From the NCBI RefSeq assembly GCF_026262505.1, contig NC_067203.1, positions 23,789,411-23,853,410 of the forward strand: 64,000 bases of DNA, given 5' to 3'. A program made the position numbers and the translations under genes. Shown here piece by piece: positions 22,926 to 33,716 of the stretch. The notes beneath the pieces were generated by a model. It ran no database searches, was not told the DNA's origin, and worked only from the letters and a program-made list of their open reading frames with translations. Positions within the stretch are counted from its first letter, which is position 1. Each line of letters starts with the position of its first letter. Origin of the DNA: Trichomonas vaginalis G3 (lineage: Eukaryota; Parabasalia; Trichomonadida; Trichomonadidae).

Positions 22926-23577
22926 AGTAATGAATTCAAGTGGGTGAAAAAAGAGGTGAAAAAGAGGTGAGATGTCACCTCTTCACCTAAATTTATTTTT
23001 TGTGCTATGTTTTCATACGTGTGGATGTGGTGATATCATTAATTTTTAAGTTTATTTTTTATATAAATGACGAAAACTCATTGAGATAACAAAACTACAA
23101 CGGTCATGAGTTCAAGAATTTGTTCTTCGTTCCTCGTGAAAATACATTCTATCAGATACGAGGGAGAATGGTAAAGTTAGTTTGAGCGTTTATGAAGGAA
23201 TGAAGAATGGAAAGTTTATACAAGCATACGATACAAACGGTAAACGTGTTTCCATTAGCTTTGTCAAAACTTACTAACATTTATTTTGAAACAGTGACTT
23301 TGACTCTGACGATTGGAGCGACAGCAGCGATACTGAAGAATATGAACTATTGTGGAAGCACAGCAATGGGAAGAGTTGCACATACTTTTGTAAGTGAGAA
23401 CGTTTATTTTTACAGTAGTAAGGTGAAGTGGTTGGCGGCTTTATATAAATATTTAAGGTTAAGTTGGTGTGTTTGTGTTGTAAAATATACGTTAACGGTT
23501 TTGTAAAGATGTCAAATTCACAAGTATTGCGTACGGAGGAACGCAGTGCCTCAGTACACGACTTAGGTATACTAACT
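22908..23577 (+). repeat. About 650-bp inverted repeat, copy 2
   Basis: Reverse-complement copy of 2083-2735. It contains a broken copy of the 108-aa acidic-tail gene, here on the plus strand at about 23068-23395. Together with copy 1 it brackets the left gene set. Confidence 0.85.
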
Positions 23578-23597
23578 ATGACAATTTAACTCTCTTC

Positions 23598-25200
23598 ATG
23601 AAACGCGTAAAAAATAGAGACGGAACGAAAGAAGAAAGGTTTATGAGTCCGGATGACTTATAAAGGGAACTTTTAAAAACGGTCTCGGAATATATGAAAT
23701 GCCAGCAGATGAGGTACAAGAAACTCCACAGGAAGAACTAGTTCAGATACAACCAGACATGGAAGAAATAGTTCAGCAACAACAGCTAGAAGAGCCTGAA
23801 GGAAACGAACAAGTCCTCCTTTGGAAACTAACTTCACAGAACTAGATGAAGATTTGGAACAGCCGAAAAATCTTGACCCTCAACAAGAGTATGCGGAGAA
23901 TATGGAATATTTCCAAGAGTCTAAAAAAAATTCGGCTGACATATAGAAGAATATCGAAAAATGTTTGCCGACATACAAAAGACTCCAACACCAGATGAAA
24001 ATATTCAGCATAGAATGGAAGTACTGAAAGAAAATGTACACAAATACAACAACCCTTTTTACTTACGAGCATTTAACGTTCAATCTTTGGATGAACTCGG
24101 TGAAAATAAAAGGTTAAATTTCAAAAACATATAGAAATGAAACATTGTTTAAAGTTCATTCAGAACCTACCAAGATGGAAACAAACCTACTTTTGTTTCT
24201 GCAGACTATGGAACTACAATGAGATGGGGTCATAAAGCTAATCCGGATAGGTGGTTCATAAACTTACAACCACAATTCCAAGAAGTTGTAGACGCAATGG
24301 AAGTGAATGGTGAACGAGATATAGCTGGTATTTTCAGCGCGGCTTTAATGCCATTGAAAGATATGAAACATGCAGATATTTTGGACCAGTATGAAATGAA
24401 CATGGCTGATGGAAATATAACACCTGACGTTCTAGAACATTTATCTCAAAGAACTACACAGAACCATAGAGATGGTATATTTGGTGAAGAGTTTAGAAAG
24501 AGTTAGGGAGAGAGAAGGAAGAGAACCTATTGTACATGACCTTGCAAACGAAAGTTTACAAAATGTCATAAAAACTTACTTTGCAGACAATGAACTGAGA
24601 AGGGATGAATATTTAAGAAAACTCAAATTGACAGTACCAAATGAAATGTTAGTATTGAAAAACATGTTCCTTGACAAAATAAAACCAACTACAGAAATAA
24701 ACGACGCAAGACTGAAAGATTGGGTAAAAGCTTTCCCATTCACAAAAGATATTGTTGGTAACATGGAAAGAAAACCAGAATGGCTACAAAAACATATATT
24801 TGGAAACGAGCTTATTCCATATGGACAGGCACTGTTTGAAGAGCTTGAACCGGAAACTCAGGAAAGAGTCATGCAAACAATACGCGAAGACTCAAATACA
24901 AACTATGACAAACTCTTTCTAGGATATAGGTTACCTGAGATGGGCGACCAGAGCCCAAAGGCAAAAAGGACATGGAAAATTTGCAACATACTAGTGAACA
25001 TGAGGCAAAGATGCAACAACTTGAAGCAGAGGGCAAGTTACCAAAAGCGACACCAAAGAAGAAGAGTAGAACAAAGTGAAAGTAGTGAAGAAGTAACTTC
25101 ATCTAGTGAAAGTAGTGGCAATGAAGGAAAAAGAAGAGTTAAAAACTCAGTCAGGAAGAAAGTAAAGCTTGGTCCACGTGGGTTCTATTATGACATATAA
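23598..25200 (+). pseudogene. Pre-capsid structural gene (broken)
   Basis: Begins MKRVKNRDGTKEERFMSPDD. The middle includes TTMRWGHKANPDRWFINLQP (24.2 kb) and the end a Lys/Arg/Ser-rich tail finishing KLGPRGFYYDI at 25200. It overlaps the capsid start by 11 bp. Basic ends and position suggest a scaffold or core protein. No family recognised. Several breaks, mostly before 24.2 kb. Confidence 0.45.
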
Positions 25201-26836
25201 ATCCAACTATTCTATATTTTTACCATATGAAATGTACGCCGCTCAGAATATAACGCCAACAGTTTTGGATGCTATGAATGGAAATGTTTCCGAATGGTAT
25301 AACGAATGCGACAATGCCATTAGAAGGTCAGAAATAGTTCCTGGAACTTACGAATATACAACTGCTGTTTCTTATGGAAACGTAGGTGAGTTTGGAGAAG
25401 GTTCTTCAACAACAGTAGATATTGCTTGCGACAGGTTTCATATAATTTCTATTGACAACTCTTTCTTATACGTGGAACAAGACATTGAAATAAAACCTTC
25501 TGCCAAGTTGTCTGACAAGAAAGGTTGCAATGGAATTTTCTATGTCGGATACCAATATGCTCCAGAAGTTTTCATGGGATATAAGATATATTCTAACTCT
25601 GACTTAGTTCAAACAGTAACATGGGCAAACTATGAATGGTTCGCTTTGAGAAACTCAGTACAACCACAAGCTAGAGAACAAACAGACCAGTATGCAACTA
25701 TTGAGAAAATAAGAAGACTTGACCCTAACGTTCCAGGAGTTTATGTTAACCTTTCTGGACAAACTGCAGCAGCAGTAACCAAAGTAAAACTGAAACTTAG
25801 AGTTCCTTTGTCATCTTTCCTCATCTTCAGGTTTTTAAGATACTTGCCAAACTGGGCAGGAAAAATTTCTATCGAACTTACTCCAAGCAAAAATAACTTA
25901 GTCATTGCACCAACACAAGACCCATTCACTCTTACAGAGTAAAGGGAGCAAATCAAACGTCATTCGCCGACTTTTGCAAAGACAAAGTTGACTTAGACTT
26001 TGGTTTCTCAAACCTCAACACTGAAGTAAACTATTATTTCAATGCTGCTGGAACTGCTTGGGACCCAGTTAAGTTCACATGCGAAAAGTTTGAATGCAAG
26101 AGAATAGAAAGCAGACTTGCAGTCTATATGTTGGACCCAGATATTTCAAATGCTTTAGCTGCCAAATATATTGCAGTTCCACTTATGTTCCCTATACACC
26201 AAATATCTGTCAAAGACTTTGCAGGTGAAGTTGGAAACCAAAGTGCTGACCCAGGTGCAAGAACAGATATTGCCTTAACAACTGCAATGAAACATGCAGA
26301 TACTATGTTTGTACTGTTCAGACGAACTATAAATGACTATTCTTGCTTCTACAACCCGGTATTAAATATCATATAAACATAGATGGCAAATACTATCCAA
26401 GAGAAGAATATTCTACAGTTGAGGATATGAGGTCATACAACTTGACATTAGATGCTATGAACTTTAACAACAACTTCACAACAACCATTAACCCTGAAAT
26501 GCAAAGTTCTATTATGCCATATGTGAAAGTATGGACTCATACAGGAGCTCAAAAAACTCAATATACAAATGGAGACCGTTCAAACTTTTGGCTTGGCATT
26601 CCATTTGCTGACTCAGAAGACTTTATGGGTGGTATTTCAACTGTTGGTACAGTTCAAATACAATATACTGGTGACAGAGACGGTCCAGATGAATTGAAAG
26701 CAAAGAAGTTTACAAAACCAATAGCACTTTTCACGGAAGATGCTCTTTTGAAGATTCGTTCGATGAAACCTGCTGGGCTCCTCAGATTGGTATAACGACA
26801 GCTTCCATCGAGCAGATTTTGGCAGCAGGTCAGTAA
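25190..26836 (+). pseudogene. Major capsid protein, right copy
   Basis: I start at ATG 25190 (MTYKSNYSIFLPYEMYAAQN). The first jelly roll ends near KLRVPLSSFLIFRFLRYLPN, comparable with MIIPVNDLLAFQAF in set B. The second half has DPDISNALAAKYIAVPLMFP and FWLGIPFADSEDFMGGIST near the end. The length of about 540 codons is in line with the 546 aa of set B. It forms the hexon-like capsid lattice. A few breaks. Confidence 0.8.
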
Positions 26837-26902
26837 GTTGTTCTTGAACTGACTTCTCTCCGTCAAATATTGACAGTACGCCAGTTTTGATATAATATTG
26901 TA

Positions 26903-27148
26903 TTAAAACTTACCTTTAGAAATATCGGTCAGTTTTGTTGTTATATTTTTGTCTGCTTCAAGAACTTTCACCATCTCGGTTATACCAACTTTCTTTGCTT
27001 TATGAAAATATTTTGGTTCAGCAAAGACTGCTATTCTATAACATTTTCCATTGTTTGTATAAAGAACTATTCTGTCAATGAACTTGTATTGTTTGTGTGT
27101 GTAAACTTTGTTTTGCTTCAATTCGAAGAGATACTCAAATACGTCCAT
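26903..27148 (-). CDS. Small hypothetical protein (81 aa)
   Basis: MDVFEYLFELKQNKVYTHKQ leads to a short strand-rich core (KFIDRIVLYTNNGKCYRIAV). It has a similar size and layout to 27752-27982. It diverges from the CCG gene across an 18-bp spacer. Unknown function. Confidence 0.5.
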   Translation of the reverse strand: MDVFEYLFELKQNKVYTHKQYKFIDRIVLYTNNGKCYRIAVFAEPKYFHKAKKVGITEMVKVLEADKNITTKLTDISKGKF

Positions 27149-27166
27149 CTTTTTATTCTAAGTAAA
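27149..27166. promoter_or_regulatory. 18-bp divergent promoter
   Basis: Reads CTTTTTATTCTAAGTAAAA-type sequence between start codons at 27148 (minus) and 27167 (plus). The reverse strand reads TTTTACTTAGAATAAAAAG, so both sides present T-run then A-run. Confidence 0.65.
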
Positions 27167-27768
27167 ATGTCATTTCCGAAAAATAGAAGCGTAAGTGTTT
27201 CAAAAGGTTTAATGGCGTGGCAGATGTGAAGTTAAATTCACCAACTCAAACAAACAGTCAAAGTGTTGTTGTCAATGTCAAAGAAAGAGATGTTGAAGTG
27301 GGGAAACCATACGAAGACGAAGATGGTATAACAATAGTTCCTGTAAAAGAACAACCAACATATCCTGAAGTTAGCAGAGACTTAAGTTCTGTTGCAGATA
27401 TTCGAAACGACTACCAACAACTTAAAGACAAACTTAAAACTCAGGAGAAGATTTGTCAAGCTTTAGGTCTAATGTTAAACTTGGTCGAACACAACCCTGT
27501 AAAAGTGAACTCATATGTCATTGCACCTCATGAAATTTTGAAAGAACTATTGAAACTTTTGACAGAGGCAGACGATATAAACATCAAAGAAATAGAACCC
27601 GACATTGCTTGCTGTGGTGTTTCATACAATGTCATTGACAAGATATACGTTATGAAAGGAGGTGAAACGTTGAACTTAAAATATAGTTTCCCAGACGTCA
27701 TAAAAATATTTGACGACCACAACATTTCATTAAATTGTTTGCTAAGTAAAAATGTCAAAACTTCTTGA
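27167..27768 (+). pseudogene. CCG-family protein, right copy
   Basis: The region starts MSFPKNRSVSVSKGL. The conserved domain has NSYVIAPHEILKELLKLLTE, EPDIACCGVSYNVIDKIYVM, and a beta-rich end with NLKYSFPDVIKIFDDH. Same order and spacing as the left and B members. The final bases overlap the next gene start (27752). About one break. Confidence 0.6.
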
Positions 27769-27982
27769 AAGATGTTTGAAGAAAAACAATATAGACTTTA
27801 TTTCATGTAAAGGACTTTACACACTTTTGAACGATATGAAAGACCCTGTTTTGTTTGTTCGTGTAGACAAAGGAAAGTTCTATGTCTTTACAAAATATTT
27901 GAACTTCTTAGACAGAGAACTTCAAGAAACGCCATGTGAAAGTTTAGATGAAGTTCTTCTCCACTTTCAGAAAAACTTTTAA
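27752..27982 (+). CDS. Small protein between CCG and minor capsid genes (76 aa)
   Basis: MSKLLERCLKKNNIDFISCK, a beta core (PVLFVRVDKGKFYVFTKYL), and a C-terminal helix (SLDEVLLHFQKNF). It corresponds in place and shape to 6341-6613 of the left set (VEEVLDRYYKLL). It overlaps the CCG gene by 17 bp and ends 10 bp before the minor capsid gene. Confidence 0.55.
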   Translation: MSKLLERCLKKNNIDFISCKGLYTLLNDMKDPVLFVRVDKGKFYVFTKYLNFLDRELQETPCESLDEVLLHFQKNF

Positions 27983-27992
27983 ATATATGTAA

Positions 27993-28817
27993 ATGGCAGA
28001 AGACATAGTGGTTTATACTATTACGACTAAAAACCCTGAGTCATATAATTCTATAACAACAAACTTACAAAGTCCTCAAGGACGATATTGTAAACTGACC
28101 TTAAACACGATGACGACTAAAGCCTGTTTTGCTCTTTTGACACCAGAAGACTTTGTTGTTGTGAATGGTAAAAAATACTCCTTTGAAGATACTTACTCAG
28201 ATATACCACCAACAGGTTTTGTTGACTTATTTAATACTTTAAGGACGGATGTAACATGTGCTGCAACTAGAGCAGGTTTCATTATGTTTGGATGTCCGAC
28301 TGAGTTTAGTATAAACGATATGAGCTATAATACAAAACTTATATCTGGTTTTTACTACCAACAGTTTCCTATAACAGGAAAAGGTGTCATACAAGGAATG
28401 TCTGTTCCATTGACTTTAAGTACACCTATTTTATATATTGTTTCAAACTTAGGTTCAAAGTGCTATTCGAATGTCGACAGAAACTACTATGACCAAAAGA
28501 TACTCATGCGTATAAACAACACTTTCTCTGCTGGTTTGCCTATTGTTCATTCGAATGCAGAGTTTTCAGCTTTAGTAAACTCAAACACTTTAGCAAACAT
28601 AAACTTAACCTTAGTTGACGCAAACTTTGTTCCTGTAAAACTTTTATGTCCTATGTATTTGTCAATGACGGCAGAAAGTTTCGAATTGGAAGATGCAACT
28701 GGTGAAAGTATTGTACTACAAGAACAACTTCAACAACAAATAGCTCAAGAACAACAAATGCAACAAATGGAACAAATGCAACAACAAAGTCAAGAACAAC
28801 AAATAGCTCAAGAATAA
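27993..28817 (+). CDS. Minor capsid candidate, right copy (274 aa)
   Basis: The N-terminus VVYTITTKNPESYNSITTNL matches the left copy. The core is beta-rich with ISGFYYQQFPITGKGVIQGM and TPILYIVSNLGSK; the end of the globular part has DANFVPVKLLCPMYLSMTAE. The last 40 residues are a Gln-rich tail (QEQLQQQIAQEQQMQQMEQM). A penton-like single jelly roll is the best guess. Start context TTTTAAATATATGTAAATG. It looks whole. Confidence 0.6.
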   Translation: MAEDIVVYTITTKNPESYNSITTNLQSPQGRYCKLTLNTMTTKACFALLTPEDFVVVNGKKYSFEDTYSDIPPTGFVDLFNTLRTDVTCAATRAGFIMFGCPTEFSINDMSYNTKLISGFYYQQFPITGKGVIQGMSVPLTLSTPILYIVSNLGSKCYSNVDRNYYDQKILMRINNTFSAGLPIVHSNAEFSALVNSNTLANINLTLVDANFVPVKLLCPMYLSMTAESFELEDATGESIVLQEQLQQQIAQEQQMQQMEQMQQQSQEQQIAQE

Positions 28818-28847
28818 AAAAAATATTTTTTTTATTTTTATAAAAAA

Positions 28848-30082
28848 ATGTACAGAATAGACGTTTCAGATTTTTATGACTTCCAAGCGTTCAGAAATAT
28901 GTGTCCATTTCGAGACTATAACAAAGCAGTCGAGAATTTGAAACGTTTAGTCATTTATGTCGACTCTGCCCCAGAATGTTATGTCATGAAAGAATGGGAT
29001 GTAGTCTTTAACAAACCTAAAGCGACAATAGTTTCAGAACAAGAATGTAAACAGAAACTTAAGAAAATAAAAGTCGTACAAGTTGGTATGAAGATGTTAG
29101 ATGCTTGGGATATCTTATTGTCAAAGTTAGAAGATTTTTCAGTTCGTGGTATAAAGTTCTATACACCTTCTCCAAACTTCTATTCTATCTTCACTGGATA
29201 TAAATACGAACAAGTAGAATGGAAAGAAAATGTTATAGAAGCTTGGTTAGACCATGTCAAAGAAATTATATGCAATGGAAACGAAAGAGTCTATGAGTAT
29301 ATCTTATGTTGGTTTGCAAACATCTTACAACATCCAAGTGCTAAAAATGAAACTGCTCTCATTCATAATTGGAAAACAAGGAACAGGTAAGAACACTTTC
29401 TTTACAGATATCTTATGCAAACTGTTAGAGGGCTATTCGAACCCTAATATGACAAACTTAGAAAACATCTGCGGTAAATTTAACTCTTCAATAGAGAATA
29501 TGAAACTTATAGTATGTAACGAACTTCAAAGTATAGATACAACAAAAGTTTTAAACTCAGATGCTTTGAAGAGTCTTATAACAGACAAAGTTGGAGTTGT
29601 TGAAAGAAATATAGAGACCAAAGAGTTTGTGAAAATGTTGCAAATTTCATCATGGTTTCAAACAACGCCGTTCCGATGAAGTTAGAAAGTTCTGACAGAA
29701 GATATGTAGTTGTCAGAACGTCAGAGCTCATATGCAAGATACAGAATATTTTGACGACTTAGCAGAAACTTTGACATCTGACTTTTACAACCACTTGTTC
29801 TCATATTTCATGACATTAGATATTTCAAAGTTCAATCCAAGACAAATTCCACATACCGAAGAGAGACAAACATTGTTAGAAGCAAACAAGAGTGTATATG
29901 AACTGTTCATAGATGAAACTGACTTTGAGTGTTTAGATGAAAGGTCATTGTACGATTCGTATAAACAATATTGTCAAGAGTATGGTTATATGACAGCGTC
30001 TAAACGAACATTCTTGGCAAATGTCAAAAGTCTTTTAGACGTACAGAATGGTGTATATACAAAGAAAAATTTTTCTGAGTAA
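28848..30082 (+). pseudogene. SF3 helicase (D5-like)
   Basis: An N-terminal domain (MYRIDVSDFYDFQAFRNMCP) is followed by the superfamily 3 core: WFANILQHPSAKNETALI, Walker A GKQGTGKNTFF, Walker B-like IVCNELQSI and the VGVVERNIETKEF segment, then a C-terminal module (29732-30082). SF3 helicases unwind DNA in virophages, Polinton-like viruses and NCLDVs. Preceded by TTTTTTTTATTTTTATAAAA. About two breaks. Confidence 0.75.
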
Positions 30083-30119
30083 ATTTTAAAAAAAATATTT
30101 TTTTTATCCGATAGAAAAG

Positions 30120-30539
30120 ATGACAAAATTCATCTCAGTCAACAAGTACATGTCAGGACTTAAAGAAGAACTAGACCCATTCACATATTTGAATGTTTAC
30201 TTCTACCATTTTGAAAAGTCTTCATTTGACAAAGTTTGGAACATCGAACCAGTTAAGTTTGCTATTGTGACTAAAAATGGTGCGAAATTTGAAGACTTAG
30301 ACATAGAAGGTTTGTTAACAGTCAAAGAAAGTTTTGACAGAAGGTTCTCAAACCTTAAAGAAGGCAAAGCATACAAACTTGTTATACCTTATGAACCAAA
30401 GAAAGCAGACGACTATGAATATTATGAGTCTAAGATAGTTGAAGTTCAAGGTAAATTGGGTAAAAAGATTTTAGAGTCTAAGCCAGTGTTTGCTCCTAAA
30501 GAGGAAGAGAACATTGACATTGACCCAGAAATGTTCTAA
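30120..30539 (+). CDS. Possible ssDNA-binding partner of the helicase (139 aa)
   Basis: MTKFISVNKYMSGLKEELDP, a beta-rich middle (KFAIVTKNGAKFEDLDIEGL; GKAYKLVIPYEP) and a strongly acidic tail (EEENIDIDPEMF). OB-fold ssDNA-binding proteins share such an acidic tail, and it directly follows the helicase 37 bp downstream. This role is inference; I recognise no family. Confidence 0.4.
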   Translation: MTKFISVNKYMSGLKEELDPFTYLNVYFYHFEKSSFDKVWNIEPVKFAIVTKNGAKFEDLDIEGLLTVKESFDRRFSNLKEGKAYKLVIPYEPKKADDYEYYESKIVEVQGKLGKKILESKPVFAPKEEENIDIDPEMF

Positions 30540-30605
30540 AAATAAAATTTTATTTTTACATGTCAAATTTCTTTTTCTCTGGCTCTGGTTCTTTCTTCTC
30601 TTCTT

Positions 30606-31001
30606 CTACTTTCTTTTCTTTCTTTTCTCTCTTCTTCTTTCTGGTGGAGTTATGTCAAACTTCTCAGAACCATATTTTTGTAAAAGTGCTTTGTCATTTA
30701 ATAGCTCTTCTATTCTGTTTTCTATTTCATTTTCAAGAACAGCGCATGTGTCTTCTTTGCATTCTAAGAAGTTTTGTTGGACTTCATCTCTCCAAGAGGC
30801 GTCATCTCTGTCAACAAGTCTGTCATTGACAAATTTTAAGACTTCTCTGCTTAAGGTTTTATGGTTCTTGTCATATTCCCAGAAACAGAACTTTAGAACA
30901 AATTCACCTTTCTTGTTTACACTATGTAAGATTTTATGGTCGACAGATGTTTTGCTGTCGAAAAGCTTGTCTCGAATATAGATAGCGAAATCGCTAGACA
31001 T
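30606..31001 (-). CDS. Hypothetical protein with basic tail (131 aa)
   Basis: MSSDFAIYIRDKLFDSKTSV, a helical charged body (NRIEELLNDKALLQKYG) and a basic end (PPERRREKRKKRK). It diverges from the ATPase gene at 31039 and converges on 30539. The T/C-rich complement produces long spurious plus-strand frames, which I left out. Unknown function. Confidence 0.5.
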   Translation of the reverse strand: MSSDFAIYIRDKLFDSKTSVDHKILHSVNKKGEFVLKFCFWEYDKNHKTLSREVLKFVNDRLVDRDDASWRDEVQQNFLECKEDTCAVLENEIENRIEELLNDKALLQKYGSEKFDITPPERRREKRKKRK

Positions 31002-31038
31002 TTCCTAAAAGATAAAAATTTTAATTTTTCTAAAAATA

Positions 31039-31911
31039 TGTTAGAAAAAAAGTTTGCTGACATTGACAAGAAATTTGAGAATGTTTTAAACAAGAACAAG
31101 AGGAAGTTGGAAAATGCTCAGATAAAACCCATACATGACAAGTTCTTATTTGCTCAGAATGGTATAACAGGTCTAATGCACCACCTGGGTCGGGTAAGAC
31201 TTTCACTTATCTTAAAATGGCTGCACAACAACAAGAACTAGATGAGAAGAACCCATTCTATGAGTTAGTAGTCATTTGTAGTACTTCTGGTCAATTTGAC
31301 CAAACCGTCAATTCGTTCAAAGATATTATAAAAAAGTCTAAGTTAGTATGTATAAAAGATACTGAGTTGTTAGATTGGATAAAGAAGTACCAAAGAAGAG
31401 TTTTGAAGTACAATGCTATAAATGAGTATGTCAATTCTAAGTTTAAAGACCCAAATGAGGAAATGCAGAGAATATTAGAGAAGAAACACTTCAGAAACAA
31501 ACAGAAAGAGATTGAGTACATTTCGAAGAAATTGCAATCTTACGATTGGAAGACTTACCCTCACAGATGTCTTCTTATCTTAGATGACTTTGCTTCTCAT
31601 CCTTTGTTAAAGAACAGAGAACAAGACATGTGTCGAATTCTTAAGAAGCTCAGACACTTTAACATCTCTGTTGTCATTTGTGTACAGACAGCAAGAGTTT
31701 AAGTAAGGATGTAAAGAGAATACTTACTGATATCATACTTTTCCCCGGATTGTCCGAAGACGATTTCATGGAACTTATGAAAGAGTCCATGGCAGGTAAG
31801 TTTGACAGACATGAACTATGGGAGAAGTACAAAGTCATACAAGACCCTCATACTTCTTTCAGAATTCACATCTACGCGAACAAAGTTCAAATTGTAAAAA
31901 GTCAAGCTTGA
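31039..31911 (+). pseudogene. Packaging ATPase, right copy
   Basis: A coiled N-terminus (MLEKKFADIDKKFENVLNKN) precedes a Gly/Ser-rich nucleotide-binding stretch at about 31180-31210. The Walker B region is RCLLILDDFASHPLL, followed by RHFNISVVICVQTA and ILTDIILFPGLSEDDFMEL. This is the FtsK/HerA-type genome-packaging motor. About two breaks. Confidence 0.75.
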
Positions 31912-31923
31912 AAAATATATGGT

Positions 31924-32754
31924 TCATTTACTCTTCCTCTTTGAAGTTGTCAAAATACTCTGTTATCTTTTCCTTCAGTAGCGGTAAGTCTTCTTTGAAG
32001 GTAAGTATTGTACAACCTTTCATATCATAGTGTGTTTGAGGTAACGTATCTTGAACTATCTGTTTAACATCTTCATTCGGTGTCATTGAAATCGGTAAGT
32101 TTTCGCGATAGAACCAATTTCTGTCAGATTTGTAAATCTTAGCAAGGTCGTAAAAGCTTTTGTTGTTTCTTCTGACTAAATGCAACATAACCATATCTCT
32201 GTCTTCTTCATTTTCCATCTCTTCAGTGTAAATCATATACTTATAGTTCTTTTCCTTTCCTTTTGGTACCGAACGTGGTATTCTTTTCTGTATGTTTTTG
32301 TCTTTTGCTTCAATGACTTCATCTTTTGCTTGAAGTTTGTTCTCTAGCTCTTCACGTTCTTGTCTATGAATTTCATCTAACATCATGAAAATATAACAAG
32401 CGTAACGAGGTGAAGCCCACATTGCTACAGCATTTACAAGAAGTCTATGTACATACCAACCTCTCAAACCAGGAGCCAAATTCTTGCGATTTTCGTACGG
32501 AATCTCTACCCTCGGTTTTCCGAGGGTAGCAAACATATGAGGAAATTCTTCTAAAAGTTCTTTTGTCTGTTGGTTTTCAAACCAATGAAATGCTTGCTTT
32601 GTAGAACGAAGAGCATTCAAAATACTTTGCATTTGGTACATGTCATCTTTGCCGAACGAATGAGACGTAACTGTTTGTTATACTGAACCCACTCGTATTC
32701 TTCATTTATATCTTCATGAACGATAGCAGTTGTTGTGTTCTCTGTTGTTGACAT
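31924..32754 (-). pseudogene. KilA-N domain protein, right copy
   Basis: The start at 32754 reads MSTTENTTTAIVHEDINEEY. The KilA-N core includes GWYVHRLLVNAVAMWASPRY and ACYIFMMLDEIHRQE; a coil (AKDEVIEAKDKNIQ) and a C-terminal domain (KIYKSDRNWFYRENLPI) follow. Likely a DNA-binding regulator. The sequence encoding LGKPRVEIP contains a CCCTCGG/CCGAGGG hairpin. About one break. Confidence 0.7.
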
Positions 32755-32843
32755 TTCTGTCTTTACATACAAAATAAAAAATAAAATAAAAATAAAATTA
32801 GCGTTATTTTCTATCTTGTATAAAAGACCAAAAATAAACGCTT

Positions 32844-33456
32844 TACATGTATTTTTCAGCAACTTCGTCAAATAATTTTATAGCTTTGTCGATTCTCATC
32901 TACTTCAAACGTTTCTTTACCTCTCGTGGGAGCACCATACATTTTCTCAAAACTTTTCAAGCAGTTCTGTTTCAGCAGCTCTCATATCGTTAACAAACGC
33001 AACCTTAACTCTATTGACTGTAGAGTCATATCTTTTAGTTATATTATATGTTCTTCCTATCTTATATCTCTTTGTATTGAAGTCCTTCGGTTTCTGAACG
33101 ATGTAAAGTAAGCCTTCACAGCAACGTTCCGTATCGAATGAACCATATGTTATGAAATTATATCCAACAACTGGGTCAATCCAGAACAAAACTAGTGGTA
33201 TAAGACTTTTGTCGATGAGATATGCTGTAGTTCCATAGAATCTTACCGATATCATAAGCTCAGGATTTCTTGTCAAAATTTTCTGAGTAGAAGCATTTCT
33301 AACCCAGTCGCTTGCTCTCTTTCCAGATGGAGATATAATGTCTGACAAAGAATATTTTTTGTATTTCTTTGAGTATCTTACGTTTAAATCACCAATTCTA
33401 ACCACTTTGGTGTCATTGTCTATCTTTTTAACTGTTTCAAACTCAGTGTTTGTCAT
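32844..33456 (-). pseudogene. GIY-YIG/T5orf172-like protein, right copy
   Basis: MTNTEFETVKKIDNDTKVVR at 33456, then LVLFWIDPVVGYNFITYGSF, and the family signature YKIGRTYNITKRYDSTVNRV followed by NDMRAAETELLEKF. Such domains occur beside KilA-N in viral proteins, as here. The first 170 codons are open; the distal part to about 32844 matches the left copy. About one break. Confidence 0.65.
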
Positions 33457-33544
33457 TTCCTGTTCTTACATACAAAATAAAAAAAAATATTTTAAAAAAA
33501 CTAGCGTTAATTTTATTTTTTCTATCTTGTATAAAAGATATGAT

Positions 33545-33716
33545 TTCATAGAGTTTTTTTACGATTTGCATGAGTTTTAGGCAACCCCTGTAAAAGTCGG
33601 GGTAGCATTTTTTCACGATTTTCATGAGTTTTTTCACGATTTTCATGAGTTTTAGGCGAGTAAGATTTTTTACTTACTCGCAATTTTTCACGATTTTCAT
33701 GTGTTTTTTTTACGAA
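33545..33716. repeat. Direct-repeat and hairpin cluster
   Basis: Four copies of a TTTTTTCACGATTTTCATGA-like unit are interleaved with two strong hairpins: ACCCC/CGGGGT (about 33584-33603) and a perfect 9-bp arm pair GCGAGTAAG/CTTACTCGC (33656-33681, 8-nt loop). No ORF. It lies between two divergently transcribed clusters and may be a regulatory region or replication site. Confidence 0.6.

Noticed and set aside
30490-30981. Plus-strand Phe/Ser/Leu-rich ORFs that look like membrane proteins
   Set aside because: They are complements of the Glu/Lys/Arg-rich gene at 30606-31001.
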